From NCBI GenBank assembly GCA_023399055.1, contig JAEWQV010000027.1, forward strand, positions 124,001 through 188,000: a DNA stretch of 64,000 nucleotides, read 5' to 3'. This document shows positions 15,507-23,274 of this stretch, in pieces. The notes under the pieces are model-generated. The model had not been told where the DNA came from. It ran no database searches and saw only the letters and a list, made by a program, of their open reading frames with translations. This stretch comes from Bacillota bacterium. GTDB lineage: Bacteria; Bacillota; Clostridia; Lachnospirales; Lachnospiraceae. The first letter of the stretch is position 1, and each line of letters opens with the position of its first letter. The translations under genes were made by a program, and so were the position numbers.

Positions 15507-16838
15507 ATGAGAATAATTATTATTGGAGGAGTAGCGGCAGGTATGTCAGCGGCTTCCAAGATTGCCAGAATGGATAAAACATGTGAAGTAGTTGTTTACG
15601 AGAAAGGTGGATTTCTTTCATATGGAGCCTGTGGACTTCCCTACTATGTAGGTGATTATAATGATGATTACCGACGTATGATCGCACGTACGCAAGAGAA
15701 ATTCAGTGAGGCAGGTATTGAAACCCATTTGTATCATGAAGTTGTGAAGGTAGATGTTGAGAAAAAGCAGATATTCATCAATAACCTGAAAGACAAAACC
15801 ATGTTTATAGATAAATATGATAAGTTGATGATAGCCACAGGTGCAGCCTCCCTAGTACCTCCCTTCCCAGGAGTTGATCTGTTAGGGGTTCATGTGTTAA
15901 AAACTCTGGAGGATGGAATCTTCTTAAAGGAATACGCAGCAAATCCAGAAATTAAAAATGTGACCATTGTCGGCGGTGGATACATAGGTATTGAATGTGT
16001 GGAAGCATTTTTAAGCCTTGGTAAAGAAGTAAGGCTAATTGAAGCTGCGGGCAGAATTCTAACTCCCTTTGATGAAGAATTATCCGAGCTAGCCCAGAAA
16101 GAAATAGAAAAGCATGGTGTGAAAGTTCATCTGAATGAAAAGGTAAAAGCTTTTCATGGAGCCAGTAAGGTGAATCAAATTGAGACCGATAAGGGTATGT
16201 ACAATACAGACCTTGTAATCGTTGCTATTGGTATTCGTCCAAGCACAGAGTTCCTCAAAGATACAGGAATACGAATGGCAAAGAACGGAGCGATCCTTGT
16301 AGACAGAGAGCTTAGAACTTCCATTGAAGATATCTATGCAGCAGGTGACTGTATTCTGGTGTATAACGAAGCGATGGAGGAAGATAGCTATCTGGCACTT
16401 GGCACTGTAGCGAATAAATGCGGACGTATTGCGGGTGCTAACCTGGCAGGAGAACATCAGAAATTCATTGGTGCTCTGGGTTCTGCAGCAATTAAAGTCT
16501 GCAACCTTGAAATGGGACGAACAGGTCTTGGAGAAGCAGATGCGAAACGTCTGAAGAAAAAATATAAAACAGTTATTGTTCAAGCGAACGATCATCCAGC
16601 CTATTACCCTAATCCTACACCAATTACCATTAAAGTTATCTACGAAGCTGGTACGCTAAAACTGTTAGGTGCTCAGGCTTGCGGCGAAAAAGGTGCTGTT
16701 ATGAGAATAGATTCCTTTGCAGTAGCCATTCATGCCGGTATGACCACGGACGAATTAGGTATGACGGATCTCGTATATGCACCACCATTTTCTGGTGTAT
16801 GGGATGCAATTCAAATTGCATGTAACCTTGCAAAGTAA
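15507..16838 (+). CDS. FAD-dependent pyridine nucleotide-disulfide oxidoreductase (CoA-disulfide reductase / NADH oxidase type)
   Basis: The 443-residue flavoprotein has an N-terminal FAD motif GGVAAGMSAASK, the active-site Cys42 in SYGACGLPYYVG, the central NAD(P)H-binding motif VGGGYIGIECVE and the second FAD motif IYAAGDC. A single redox Cys in that position is typical of CoA-disulfide reductases and Nox/persulfide reductases, with no fused rhodanese domain. Length matches the family. It lies 37 bp after the solute-binding-like gene and 20 bp before the CoA-transferase-like genes. Roles in CoA thiol maintenance, NADH oxidation or polysulfide/persulfide reduction are possible; sulfur chemistry would fit if methylthio compounds are processed. 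Confidence 0.85.
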   Translation: MRIIIIGGVAAGMSAASKIARMDKTCEVVVYEKGGFLSYGACGLPYYVGDYNDDYRRMIARTQEKFSEAGIETHLYHEVVKVDVEKKQIFINNLKDKTMFIDKYDKLMIATGAASLVPPFPGVDLLGVHVLKTLEDGIFLKEYAANPEIKNVTIVGGGYIGIECVEAFLSLGKEVRLIEAAGRILTPFDEELSELAQKEIEKHGVKVHLNEKVKAFHGASKVNQIETDKGMYNTDLVIVAIGIRPSTEFLKDTGIRMAKNGAILVDRELRTSIEDIYAAGDCILVYNEAMEEDSYLALGTVANKCGRIAGANLAGEHQKFIGALGSAAIKVCNLEMGRTGLGEADAKRLKKKYKTVIVQANDHPAYYPNPTPITIKVIYEAGTLKLLGAQACGEKGAVMRIDSFAVAIHAGMTTDELGMTDLVYAPPFSGVWDAIQIACNLAK

Positions 16839-16857
16839 AGGCACGAAAGGAGTAATC

Positions 16858-17670
16858 ATGAGCAAGTTAATGTCACTCACACAAGCAGTGGAACTCATTC
16901 AGGATAATGATATCGTAGGAATAGGCGGTAATGCCCTGCATCGTGCACCTATGGCTTTGGTTAATGAGATTGCAAGGCAGAAGAAGCAAAACTTACAACT
17001 GGTAAAGACCGCGGGTGCCATGGATGTGGATCTACTTTGTCTCGCTGGATGTGTTCGTAGTGTCGATGCAGGCTTTATTAGCTATGAAACAGAATATTCT
17101 CTTGCAGGACATTATAGAAAAGCAGTACAGGACGCAACAGTGAAAGGCAACGAGCATGCCTGTTACACCGTTATATCTGCTTTAAGGGCAGCCAGTATGG
17201 GAGTAGGATTTATGCCAGTTAGAGGTTTGCAAATCAGTGATCTGATAGAGGCAAACGATTATTTTACCAAGATACAGGACCCTTTCACAGGAGAGCTGGT
17301 AACAGTGGTGAAGGCAATAAGACCGGATGTCGCAATTATTCATGTACAAGAAGCGGATTGTAATGGAAATGCAAGAATTACCGGCCCAAAATATGAGGAT
17401 GTTCTGTTCTCCAGAGCTGCAAAACAGGTAATTATATCAGCAGAAACAATTGTACAGGAGAACACCTTTGCCTTCTCCAAAGAAAAAGCGGACATACCAC
17501 ATTTCTTAGTAGCAGCAGTTATTCACGCTCCAAAAGGTGCAGCACCCTGTTCCTGTCCTTCTAAGTATGATATTGATCGAAAACAGCTGGATGAGTTTAA
17601 AGCAATAAAAGATAGAGATGAACTAGAAAAGTATTTGGATAAATATAAAGCAAAAGAATTTAAAAGATAA
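16858..17670 (+). CDS. CoA-transferase family I, alpha-type subunit
   Basis: The 270-residue protein starts MSKLMSLTQAVELIQDNDIVGIGGNALHRAPMAL, matching the alpha subunit pattern (glutaconate/3-oxoacid CoA-transferase A), and continues with GCVRSVDAGF. AAAGGAG precedes the ATG at 16858. It should form a heterotetramer with the next gene product. Such enzymes move CoA between carboxylates, and here could exchange CoA between an acyl-CoA made from the aldehyde and acetate. The locus has no obvious glutaconate or acetoacetate pathway. See the beta subunit for a caution on activity. Confidence 0.82.
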   Translation: MSKLMSLTQAVELIQDNDIVGIGGNALHRAPMALVNEIARQKKQNLQLVKTAGAMDVDLLCLAGCVRSVDAGFISYETEYSLAGHYRKAVQDATVKGNEHACYTVISALRAASMGVGFMPVRGLQISDLIEANDYFTKIQDPFTGELVTVVKAIRPDVAIIHVQEADCNGNARITGPKYEDVLFSRAAKQVIISAETIVQENTFAFSKEKADIPHFLVAAVIHAPKGAAPCSCPSKYDIDRKQLDEFKAIKDRDELEKYLDKYKAKEFKR

Positions 17671-17683
17671 GGGGGAATACAGA

Positions 17684-18439
17684 ATGTTATATAAAACAGC
17701 TGAAAGCAGTCCATTACATAGTAATAGCTCACGCCCCTGCGATATCATGGTCTGTGCCATGGCAAGATTGATAAAGGATAAGGATATTGTATTTCACGGT
17801 GTATCTTCTCATATGCCTATGATTGCTTTATTGCTTGCAAAGGCACTTCATGCGCCACATGCGGTACATCTGAATATTCCGGGCGGTGTAGACCCAAAAC
17901 CCAGAATGCTTATGAAACATACCAGTGCTGGAGCCGAATTATTTGAAAACAGTGTCTCGGAATTCCCCTTGGCGGAAGTATTTGACCTATCCATGAGAGG
18001 CGGACTGGATGTTGCTTTCTTGAGTGGAATTCAGTTTGATGTTCAGGGCAATGTGAATGCCTCGGTAATCGGAGACTATCATAAACCTAAAGTTCGTATG
18101 CCCGGAGGAGCAGGCAGTGCAGTACTGATTCCAACAGCAAAAAGAGCTATTATCTGGCGTACGAAGCATGATATCAGAACCTTTGTTAAAAAAGTGGATT
18201 TTGTCACCACCAAAGGAAATATAGATCGCATTGTTACACCGCTTTGTATCTTTAAGTACCAAGACGGAGAACTTGTACTTGATACCATACATCCAACCTC
18301 AAGTTTAGAAGAAGTCATAGCTAATACAGCATTTGAAATTAGGAATACGAGGGTTGAGTATACACCAGTGCCTACCAGCGAAGAAATGATGATGTTGAAG
18401 AGAATAGACACCAAAGACTACAGAAATATTGAATTCTAG
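17684..18439 (+). CDS. CoA-transferase family I, beta-type subunit (catalytic Glu not evident)
   Basis: The 251-residue protein begins 13 bp after the alpha-type gene. It aligns by eye with GctB/IpdB-type subunits: LLLAKALHAPHAVHLNIPGGVDPKP, then SMRGGLDVAFLSGIQFDVQGNVN. In CoA-transferases the segment after LHAP usually reads like YEAGG, with the Glu forming the acyl-glutamyl intermediate; here the aligned stretch is LNIPGGV with no Glu. IpdAB-type relatives that lack this Glu are hydrolases, not transferases. The pair could therefore be a true transferase using another residue, or a hydrolase on a CoA thioester. The Glu reading is by hand and approximate. Confidence 0.75.
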   Translation: MLYKTAESSPLHSNSSRPCDIMVCAMARLIKDKDIVFHGVSSHMPMIALLLAKALHAPHAVHLNIPGGVDPKPRMLMKHTSAGAELFENSVSEFPLAEVFDLSMRGGLDVAFLSGIQFDVQGNVNASVIGDYHKPKVRMPGGAGSAVLIPTAKRAIIWRTKHDIRTFVKKVDFVTTKGNIDRIVTPLCIFKYQDGELVLDTIHPTSSLEEVIANTAFEIRNTRVEYTPVPTSEEMMMLKRIDTKDYRNIEF

Positions 18440-18558
18440 AGGAAAAGGATTAGATGTTAAGAAAGAGGTAAAAGTTGTACGCATGCATACATAATGCGAA
18501 GCACACTTAGCACAAATGATAGATGCGTAGAAAAATTTACGCAGAAATGGAGTGAAAT

Positions 18559-19722
18559 ATGCAGATGCAAAGAGTAAACTCGGTTACCACCAGTTTTTTT
18601 GGAAAAGGTTCCATCTGTCAGCTTCCAGAGGAATTAGAAAAAAGAAATTTAAAGCGTGCGCTAATTGTAACCGACAAGTTTCTATATGAGTCCGGAACTG
18701 CAACTCGTGTGGGAGATGAGTTATTAAAGGCTGGAATAGAATATGCTATATATTATAATGTACTTCCTAATCCAACGGTGGATATTATCAAAGAGTGTAT
18801 TACGGCAGCAAGAACCCTGGAGGTCGACTTATTGGTAGCAGTCGGTGGTGGTTCCCCCATTGATACCTCTAAGGCTGTAGGAATCGTTCTAAGCAATGGT
18901 GGAGAAATTGAGCAGTATGAAGGTGTTAATAAATCCAAGAACCCTTCGATTCCAATCGTAGCGGTTAATACGACAGCAGGAACCGGGTCAGAAGTAACCT
19001 GCTTCTATGTTGTAACTAATCCAAGAACCCATTCAAAAATGGTTATGGTAGATACCAATTGTATGGTAAGTATCGCCATTAATGATTCTGACTTTATGTT
19101 ATCCATGCCCAAGAAGTTAACTGCAGCCACGGGTATGGATGCCATGACACATGCAATTGAAGCAGTGTTATCCAGAGATGCATCTCCGTTAACGGATAAG
19201 GACGCTTTGTGGGCGATTCGAACAATTAAAGACTTTCTTCCCCGAGTTGTTATGAATGGAAATGATGTGGAAGGCAGAGATATGATGGCATACGCGGAAT
19301 ATACAGCAGGCATGGCATTCTCCAATAGTGGACTTGGTATGGTGCATGCAATGGCACATTCCCTAGGCGGTCTATATAATCTTCCTCATGGTGTTTGTAA
19401 TTCCATATTGTTACCTTATGTTATGGAGTTTAATGGCAGATCTGCAGAGGTACAGAAGCGATATAAATTAATAGCGGACGCCTTAGAGATTCAGGGCAGC
19501 AGAGAAATGACACCACAGGTAGCTACGACAGCATGTATTGAATACATAAAGAACCTATGCAGACAGGTGGAAATACCAAAGAGTTTTAAAGAGTTTAATG
19601 TAAAAAAAGAGGACTTTAATGCCTTAGCTGACCTATCTATGGTGGATACCTGTATGCCATCTAATCCGGTTCAGCCGACCAAGGAAGAAGTTGTTACGAT
19701 ATATAATTTAGCTTGTCAGTAA
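18559..19722 (+). CDS. Iron-containing alcohol dehydrogenase
   Basis: The 387-residue protein is a type III (iron-dependent) alcohol dehydrogenase like lactaldehyde reductase FucO or butanol dehydrogenase. It shows the NAD-binding motif VGGGSPIDTSKA (about residues 94-105), TTAGTGSEVT, and metal-ligand segments around GMDAMTHAIEA and HAMAHSLGGLYNLPHG. It should reduce the pathway aldehyde to the alcohol (ethanol or methylthioethanol) and regenerate NAD+ for the aldehyde dehydrogenase. No encapsulation helix is seen at either end, so it may act outside the shell or be recruited otherwise. It follows the CoA-transferase-like genes after 119 bp and ends the island. Confidence 0.93.
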   Translation: MQMQRVNSVTTSFFGKGSICQLPEELEKRNLKRALIVTDKFLYESGTATRVGDELLKAGIEYAIYYNVLPNPTVDIIKECITAARTLEVDLLVAVGGGSPIDTSKAVGIVLSNGGEIEQYEGVNKSKNPSIPIVAVNTTAGTGSEVTCFYVVTNPRTHSKMVMVDTNCMVSIAINDSDFMLSMPKKLTAATGMDAMTHAIEAVLSRDASPLTDKDALWAIRTIKDFLPRVVMNGNDVEGRDMMAYAEYTAGMAFSNSGLGMVHAMAHSLGGLYNLPHGVCNSILLPYVMEFNGRSAEVQKRYKLIADALEIQGSREMTPQVATTACIEYIKNLCRQVEIPKSFKEFNVKKEDFNALADLSMVDTCMPSNPVQPTKEEVVTIYNLACQ

Positions 19723-19767
19723 GGGTTTCAGCGAAATAGCAAATTATTAAGAGTAATTTAATTGCTA

Positions 19768-19820
19768 ATAGGGGAGATGTACAATATTATTTAATCAATA
19801 ATATGAAACATCTCCCCTAT
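19768..19820 (+). terminator. Long terminator hairpin at the end of the metabolic island
   Basis: A perfect 13-bp stem (ATAGGGGAGATGT at 19768-19780 with 19808-19820) has a second AT stem (19784-19791 with 19797-19804) inside its loop. The expected T-run is absent because the intron fragment starts 2 bp later. Confidence 0.75.
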
Positions 19821-19822
19821 AT

Positions 19823-20045
19823 GTGCGCCCGGCGGGCGCACGTTCTAACGGGTGCAAGTCCCGAATCCGCCCGGTAGTGGGAAGGATATAGCCAAAAGGC
19901 AAGGGTGTCCATCGTGAAGTGGAATCTGAAGGAAGCTGGATACGGGGAACATACTAATCAGTGGGCAAATCTCTGGTCTGACCTACAGAAATTACATCAG
20001 GCTATGCATGAGGGTAAGGCTGCATATCAAGTCGAAGCCCAATAA
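19823..20045 (+). mobile_element. Truncated group II intron, 5' (domain I) fragment
   Basis: The segment begins GTGCGCCC with the GGCGGGCGCAC hairpin and continues with group II intron domain I landmarks: ACGGGTGCAAGTCCCG, AAGGGTGTCC and GTGGAATCTGAAGGAAGC. After CGAAGCCCAATAAATT the similarity stops. No reverse transcriptase/maturase frame and no domain V hairpin were found in the following 400 bp, so it is a dead remnant of about 220 bp. Its 5' end lies directly behind a terminator stem, the favoured insertion position of class C group II introns, although the class cannot be fixed from this piece. Confidence 0.8.
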
Positions 20046-20124
20046 ATTAGATAATAAAAAATTATTTGTTATAAATATACATAAATCTACAAAAAATATG
20101 TTTATTTTTATGAGTGAAAACTTG

Positions 20125-20153
20125 TTTACAATTTTTTGAAATACTGGTAATAT
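20125..20153 (+). promoter_or_regulatory. Candidate promoter of the Tad-like locus
   Basis: TTTACA (20125-20130) and TAATAT (20148-20153, preceded by TGG) are 17 bp apart. Transcription from here would give a leader of about 300 nt before the first gene at 20465; that leader is AT-rich and holds no gene I can support. Confidence 0.45.
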
Positions 20154-20346
20154 AAAAACAGATTTATCTGGTAAGTATTTTTTGATTTCCCATTAATTAA
20201 CATTTCTGATTTATCATTATCGTTTTATTCTTATCTTTCATCCAAATCAATTTCTTACATAATCCAAACAGTTATAAACATATTTATTTTTAAGTTTGAT
20301 TCATTCACTGGATTAATTGTGTTACGAAGTTATAAATTTATTCAAG

Positions 20347-20448
20347 CTAAATCATATTTGGAGGGATTATAATTTCATGTAATCTAAGTCTTTCTATAAC
20401 CATATAAAAATTTTAAGTAATTGAAATACGCGACTAAATCATATTGGA
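20347..20448 (+). repeat. Duplicated leader segment CTAAATCATATT(T)GGA
   Basis: CTAAATCATATTTGGA (20347-20362) recurs as CTAAATCATATTGGA (20434-20448). Each copy contains or precedes a ribosome-binding-like stretch. The second serves the gene at 20465; the first is followed only by an ATG-TAA start-stop pair. Confidence 0.4.
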
Positions 20449-20464
20449 AGAAGGTGTTTATTTA

Positions 20465-21301
20465 TTGAAAATAGCATTTTGGAGCAATGACAACGAAAAG
20501 TGTCAGGTTTCAGCAAATCTAGCAGCCATCTGTGTTGCAACGGTAATTCGCTATCCATATTCCGTCATGGCAATAGAGAATAGTCTATGTAGTAACAATC
20601 TCGGTAAGGCATTTTTAGGAAGGTCAAATCTAAATCTATTTTGTGATTCGGGAACAAATTATTACGATGGAGGTGGGTTAGAAGGGTTAATCCGTAAAAT
20701 TTATCGTGGTGATTTTACCAGATCAATGATGCAGCAATTCAGTAAGGAAATTATTGCAAAACATTTATATTACCTACCACAGAGCAGGGTAATTCATAAT
20801 GAGATTTTTGATTATGAATTTGATCATTGTATGGAACAACTACTGGAGGTATTAAACGATTTTAGCGATGCAACCTTTTTTAATACTGCAAGTAATCTTC
20901 ACCTTAGTACAAAAACTATTCTAGATAATTCCGATCTTATCGTTGTTAATCTGTGTCAAAAACAATCAATTCTTGAGGATTTCTTTCTTAATTATTCTTC
21001 TCTGCTTCCCAAATCTATTTTATTACTAAGTAATTATGATAATCATACAAAATTGCATGCAAGATATTTAATCAGTAAATATGGGATTAACCCAGAAAAT
21101 ATAGTTGTTTTACCAAGAAATGAAGCTTATGAAACAGCCTATAGTAACGGGGATGTTGTTGAGTTTATTTCTCGTAACTATAACGGTTCTAAGGAAAATC
21201 CAAATTATATTTTTATGAATTCTGTGAAGAAGTCCACAAGTATTATTGTTAGAAGAGCTGTGGAATTAGCAAGGCAAAAGGAGCTAATGTGTCTGCAATA
21301 A
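20465..21301 (+). CDS. CpaE/ParA-like protein, degenerate P-loop (first copy)
   Basis: The 278-residue protein is read from a TTG at 20465, placed behind AGAAGG; a TTG 21 bp upstream overlaps that site. The start LKIAFWSNDNEKCQVSANLAA matches the beginning of the protein at 23275 (MRIVFWSPVHGQTVMTSN). Both resemble Firmicutes CpaE/MinD-like ATPases of Tad loci but lack the Walker A lysine. The middle shows a weak Walker-B-like region (SDLIVVNLC), and the end (VVLPRNEAYETAYSNGDVVEF) is like the MinD-family C-terminal region. Tad CpaE proteins help localise the pilus machine; here nucleotide hydrolysis is doubtful. It opens the locus. Confidence 0.6.
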   Translation: MKIAFWSNDNEKCQVSANLAAICVATVIRYPYSVMAIENSLCSNNLGKAFLGRSNLNLFCDSGTNYYDGGGLEGLIRKIYRGDFTRSMMQQFSKEIIAKHLYYLPQSRVIHNEIFDYEFDHCMEQLLEVLNDFSDATFFNTASNLHLSTKTILDNSDLIVVNLCQKQSILEDFFLNYSSLLPKSILLLSNYDNHTKLHARYLISKYGINPENIVVLPRNEAYETAYSNGDVVEFISRNYNGSKENPNYIFMNSVKKSTSIIVRRAVELARQKELMCLQ

Positions 21302-21513
21302 TGTTAATTCGAATTGTAGGTTTCCTCCTATTGGGTACATTTTTGTTTGCCTGCCTGTTGTTCCTTATTGGGGCGACAGGAGGTAAATACTTAAAAAGAA
21401 AGAAACAAAAGTCTTCACAGATAATGACTCTTGTATCTAAGAAATGGGTAGTTCTCACGTATTTTGTCACAATATTGCTACTCATGCTAGGTATATCCGT
21501 TCTAGTTCATTAA
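21289..21513 (+). CDS. Small two-span membrane protein of the Tad-like locus
   Basis: The 74-residue protein starts at a GTG that overlaps the end of the previous gene by 13 bp and follows AAGGAG, which supports translation coupling. It has two hydrophobic segments (about residues 5-28 and 53-72) joined by a basic loop GGKYLKRKKQKSS. No family is recognised. The position between a CpaE-like and a CpaB-like gene suggests an accessory part of the apparatus. Confidence 0.6.
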   Translation: MSAIMLIRIVGFLLLGTFLFACLLFLIGATGGKYLKRKKQKSSQIMTLVSKKWVVLTYFVTILLLMLGISVLVH

Positions 21514-21606
21514 TGTAAGTATAAAGCTATTATACTTAATCGTATTGTTATAGAGGTTGATACTTTGGAATTGTACGCATAGGGCATTCGTAAATTGGAG
21601 GTGAAT

Positions 21607-22629
21607 ATGAGAAGAAAACTAAAACGTACGACGAAGCAATATATGATTGTTGCAGCGCTTTGTATTCTGGTTATGGGCGGTGCAGCAATTGCAACGTCTA
21701 TAATAATTACAGGGCAGGTCAAGGATAAGTACTCATTACTACTGAAAGATGCATATAGAGAAATGGCAGAAAACAAAAGAACTATTTATATAGCAAATCA
21801 GGATATAGCAGCAGGAGAATTGATTACTAATGATAATGTTTTAATTCAAACTGTTTATTCACAACAACCCATAGATACCTTTATTACAGAAGCAGACATT
21901 GGAAAAGTGTCTGTAATTCCAATAATGACAGGAACACAACTGCTATCAGGCATGTTAACTGATAAGTCAGTTACCACAGATCAAAGGGAAATGGAATATG
22001 AAGTCATTCATATAAATACCAACATTGTTAGTAATGATACAGTAGATATTAGAATTGTATATCCCAATGGTGAAAGCTACGTAGTTATATCAAAAAAGGC
22101 GATTAAAGGAGTTCAACCGGAAAGTGCCATCTGTTATTTTTGGCTGAGCGAAGATGAATTATTAAATATGTCAGCTGCTATCGTGGATGCAGGGTTATAT
22201 CAAGGGTCTAGATTAATTACAGCCAAATATGTTGAGCCAAGTATTCAAGAAGCGTCAATAGTTACCTATACACCAAGTCTTCAAGTAATGTCACTAATCG
22301 AAAGTAATCCAGATATTATTGAACTATATACACAGGAACTTAGTGCAGAAGTTAGAAAGTCATTAGAAAATCGTCTTGCTGCAAGTATGAAAGTTGATGT
22401 GTTAGCTGCTGCCTGGGACGTATCAAATTATGAATTTAATGATATTAAAGAAGATTTAACCGAAGAAGAACAATCGGTAGCTATCAAACCTAGCGTCATT
22501 CCTGATGTTGAAAAAGAAGTTGGAGAGTTGGGAACGGTGGAATATCAACAAGAGCAAATCAGGGATGAGTATATGTTTTATGTAGACGAGGAAGAAGCGA
22601 GGGAAGGTGATGTAGAGTATGGCGAATAA
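21607..22629 (+). CDS. SAF-domain protein (CpaB/RcpC-like)
   Basis: The 340-residue protein begins at ATG 21607 after GGAGGTG. It has a basic N-terminus, one membrane span (about residues 13-34) and an SAF domain (IYIANQDIAAGELITNDNVLIQTVY, about residues 59-83, then GTQLLSGMLT). CpaB/RcpC proteins of Tad loci have this layout and contribute to pilus assembly outside the membrane. The last 60 residues are strongly acidic (EDLTEEEQ, VDEEEAREGD). Its stop overlaps the next start by 11 bp. Confidence 0.8.
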   Translation: MRRKLKRTTKQYMIVAALCILVMGGAAIATSIIITGQVKDKYSLLLKDAYREMAENKRTIYIANQDIAAGELITNDNVLIQTVYSQQPIDTFITEADIGKVSVIPIMTGTQLLSGMLTDKSVTTDQREMEYEVIHINTNIVSNDTVDIRIVYPNGESYVVISKKAIKGVQPESAICYFWLSEDELLNMSAAIVDAGLYQGSRLITAKYVEPSIQEASIVTYTPSLQVMSLIESNPDIIELYTQELSAEVRKSLENRLAASMKVDVLAAAWDVSNYEFNDIKEDLTEEEQSVAIKPSVIPDVEKEVGELGTVEYQQEQIRDEYMFYVDEEEAREGDVEYGE

Positions 22630-23272
22630 TATTGTTGCTTACATAGGGATAGAAAACTTTGATTACATTCTATATCTTGCTAGAATCTTATCTAAATTAG
22701 ACCGTAAAGTGCTTATTTTAGAGAGTAGTAACTCAAAAGCTTTTGAATACGTTTTCCCTTCTGTAAATGGTATTAATGTTAACAAAGAGCCTGTTACTTA
22801 TCGACATTTAGATTACGGTAAGTTTCCGCTGACAGACGATATTATTAATGTGTATGACGATATATTAATTTCCTATGGAATGAACGGTGATGTTTCAGAG
22901 TATTGTACCCGTGTAACTATTGTTTCAGATCCATTTTTACATAATCTAGCTACGACTAAAAATATGATTTCGCAGCTACTCTGCAAAGACAAAACTGTTC
23001 TTATAAGGAATATGATTAGCACGAACTATGGCAGCAAAAACATATCAAATGAATTAGAGGGACTGATAGAAAAGGATAAAATTGACTTCGTTTATCTAGA
23101 TGAGTCAAACCTCGCCAATGCAATTCGGTGTATTTCAGAGCAGTCCGTTGTATTTGTTGCGATAAATAAAGAATTACAATCGTATCTTTTGAAAGTAGCA
23201 GGGATGCATTATCCTGATCTAAAAGAAAAAAAGCTGCGGGAAGCGTATAAAGCTGCAAGGAAAGGTGATTAA
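22619..23272 (+). CDS. Uncharacterised CpaE-locus protein
   Basis: The 217-residue soluble protein overlaps the SAF gene by 11 bp and stops 2 bp before the next gene, so it is part of the operon. It starts ANNIVAYIGIENFDYILYLARILSKLDRKVLILE, which resembles the first beta-alpha-beta unit of a Rossmann or ParA-like fold, but no nucleotide motif is present. It could be a third member of the CpaE-like group or an adaptor. I cannot name a function. Confidence 0.6.
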   Translation: MANNIVAYIGIENFDYILYLARILSKLDRKVLILESSNSKAFEYVFPSVNGINVNKEPVTYRHLDYGKFPLTDDIINVYDDILISYGMNGDVSEYCTRVTIVSDPFLHNLATTKNMISQLLCKDKTVLIRNMISTNYGSKNISNELEGLIEKDKIDFVYLDESNLANAIRCISEQSVVFVAINKELQSYLLKVAGMHYPDLKEKKLREAYKAARKGD

Positions 23273-23274
23273 TT

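Noticed and set aside
16089..16595. Antisense gene opposite the flavoprotein gene
   Set aside because: The frame has no ribosome site or plausible protein features and lies fully inside a strongly supported gene.
19823..20464. Active group II intron with maturase
   Set aside because: No reverse transcriptase frame and no domain V hairpin follow; only a domain I fragment remains.
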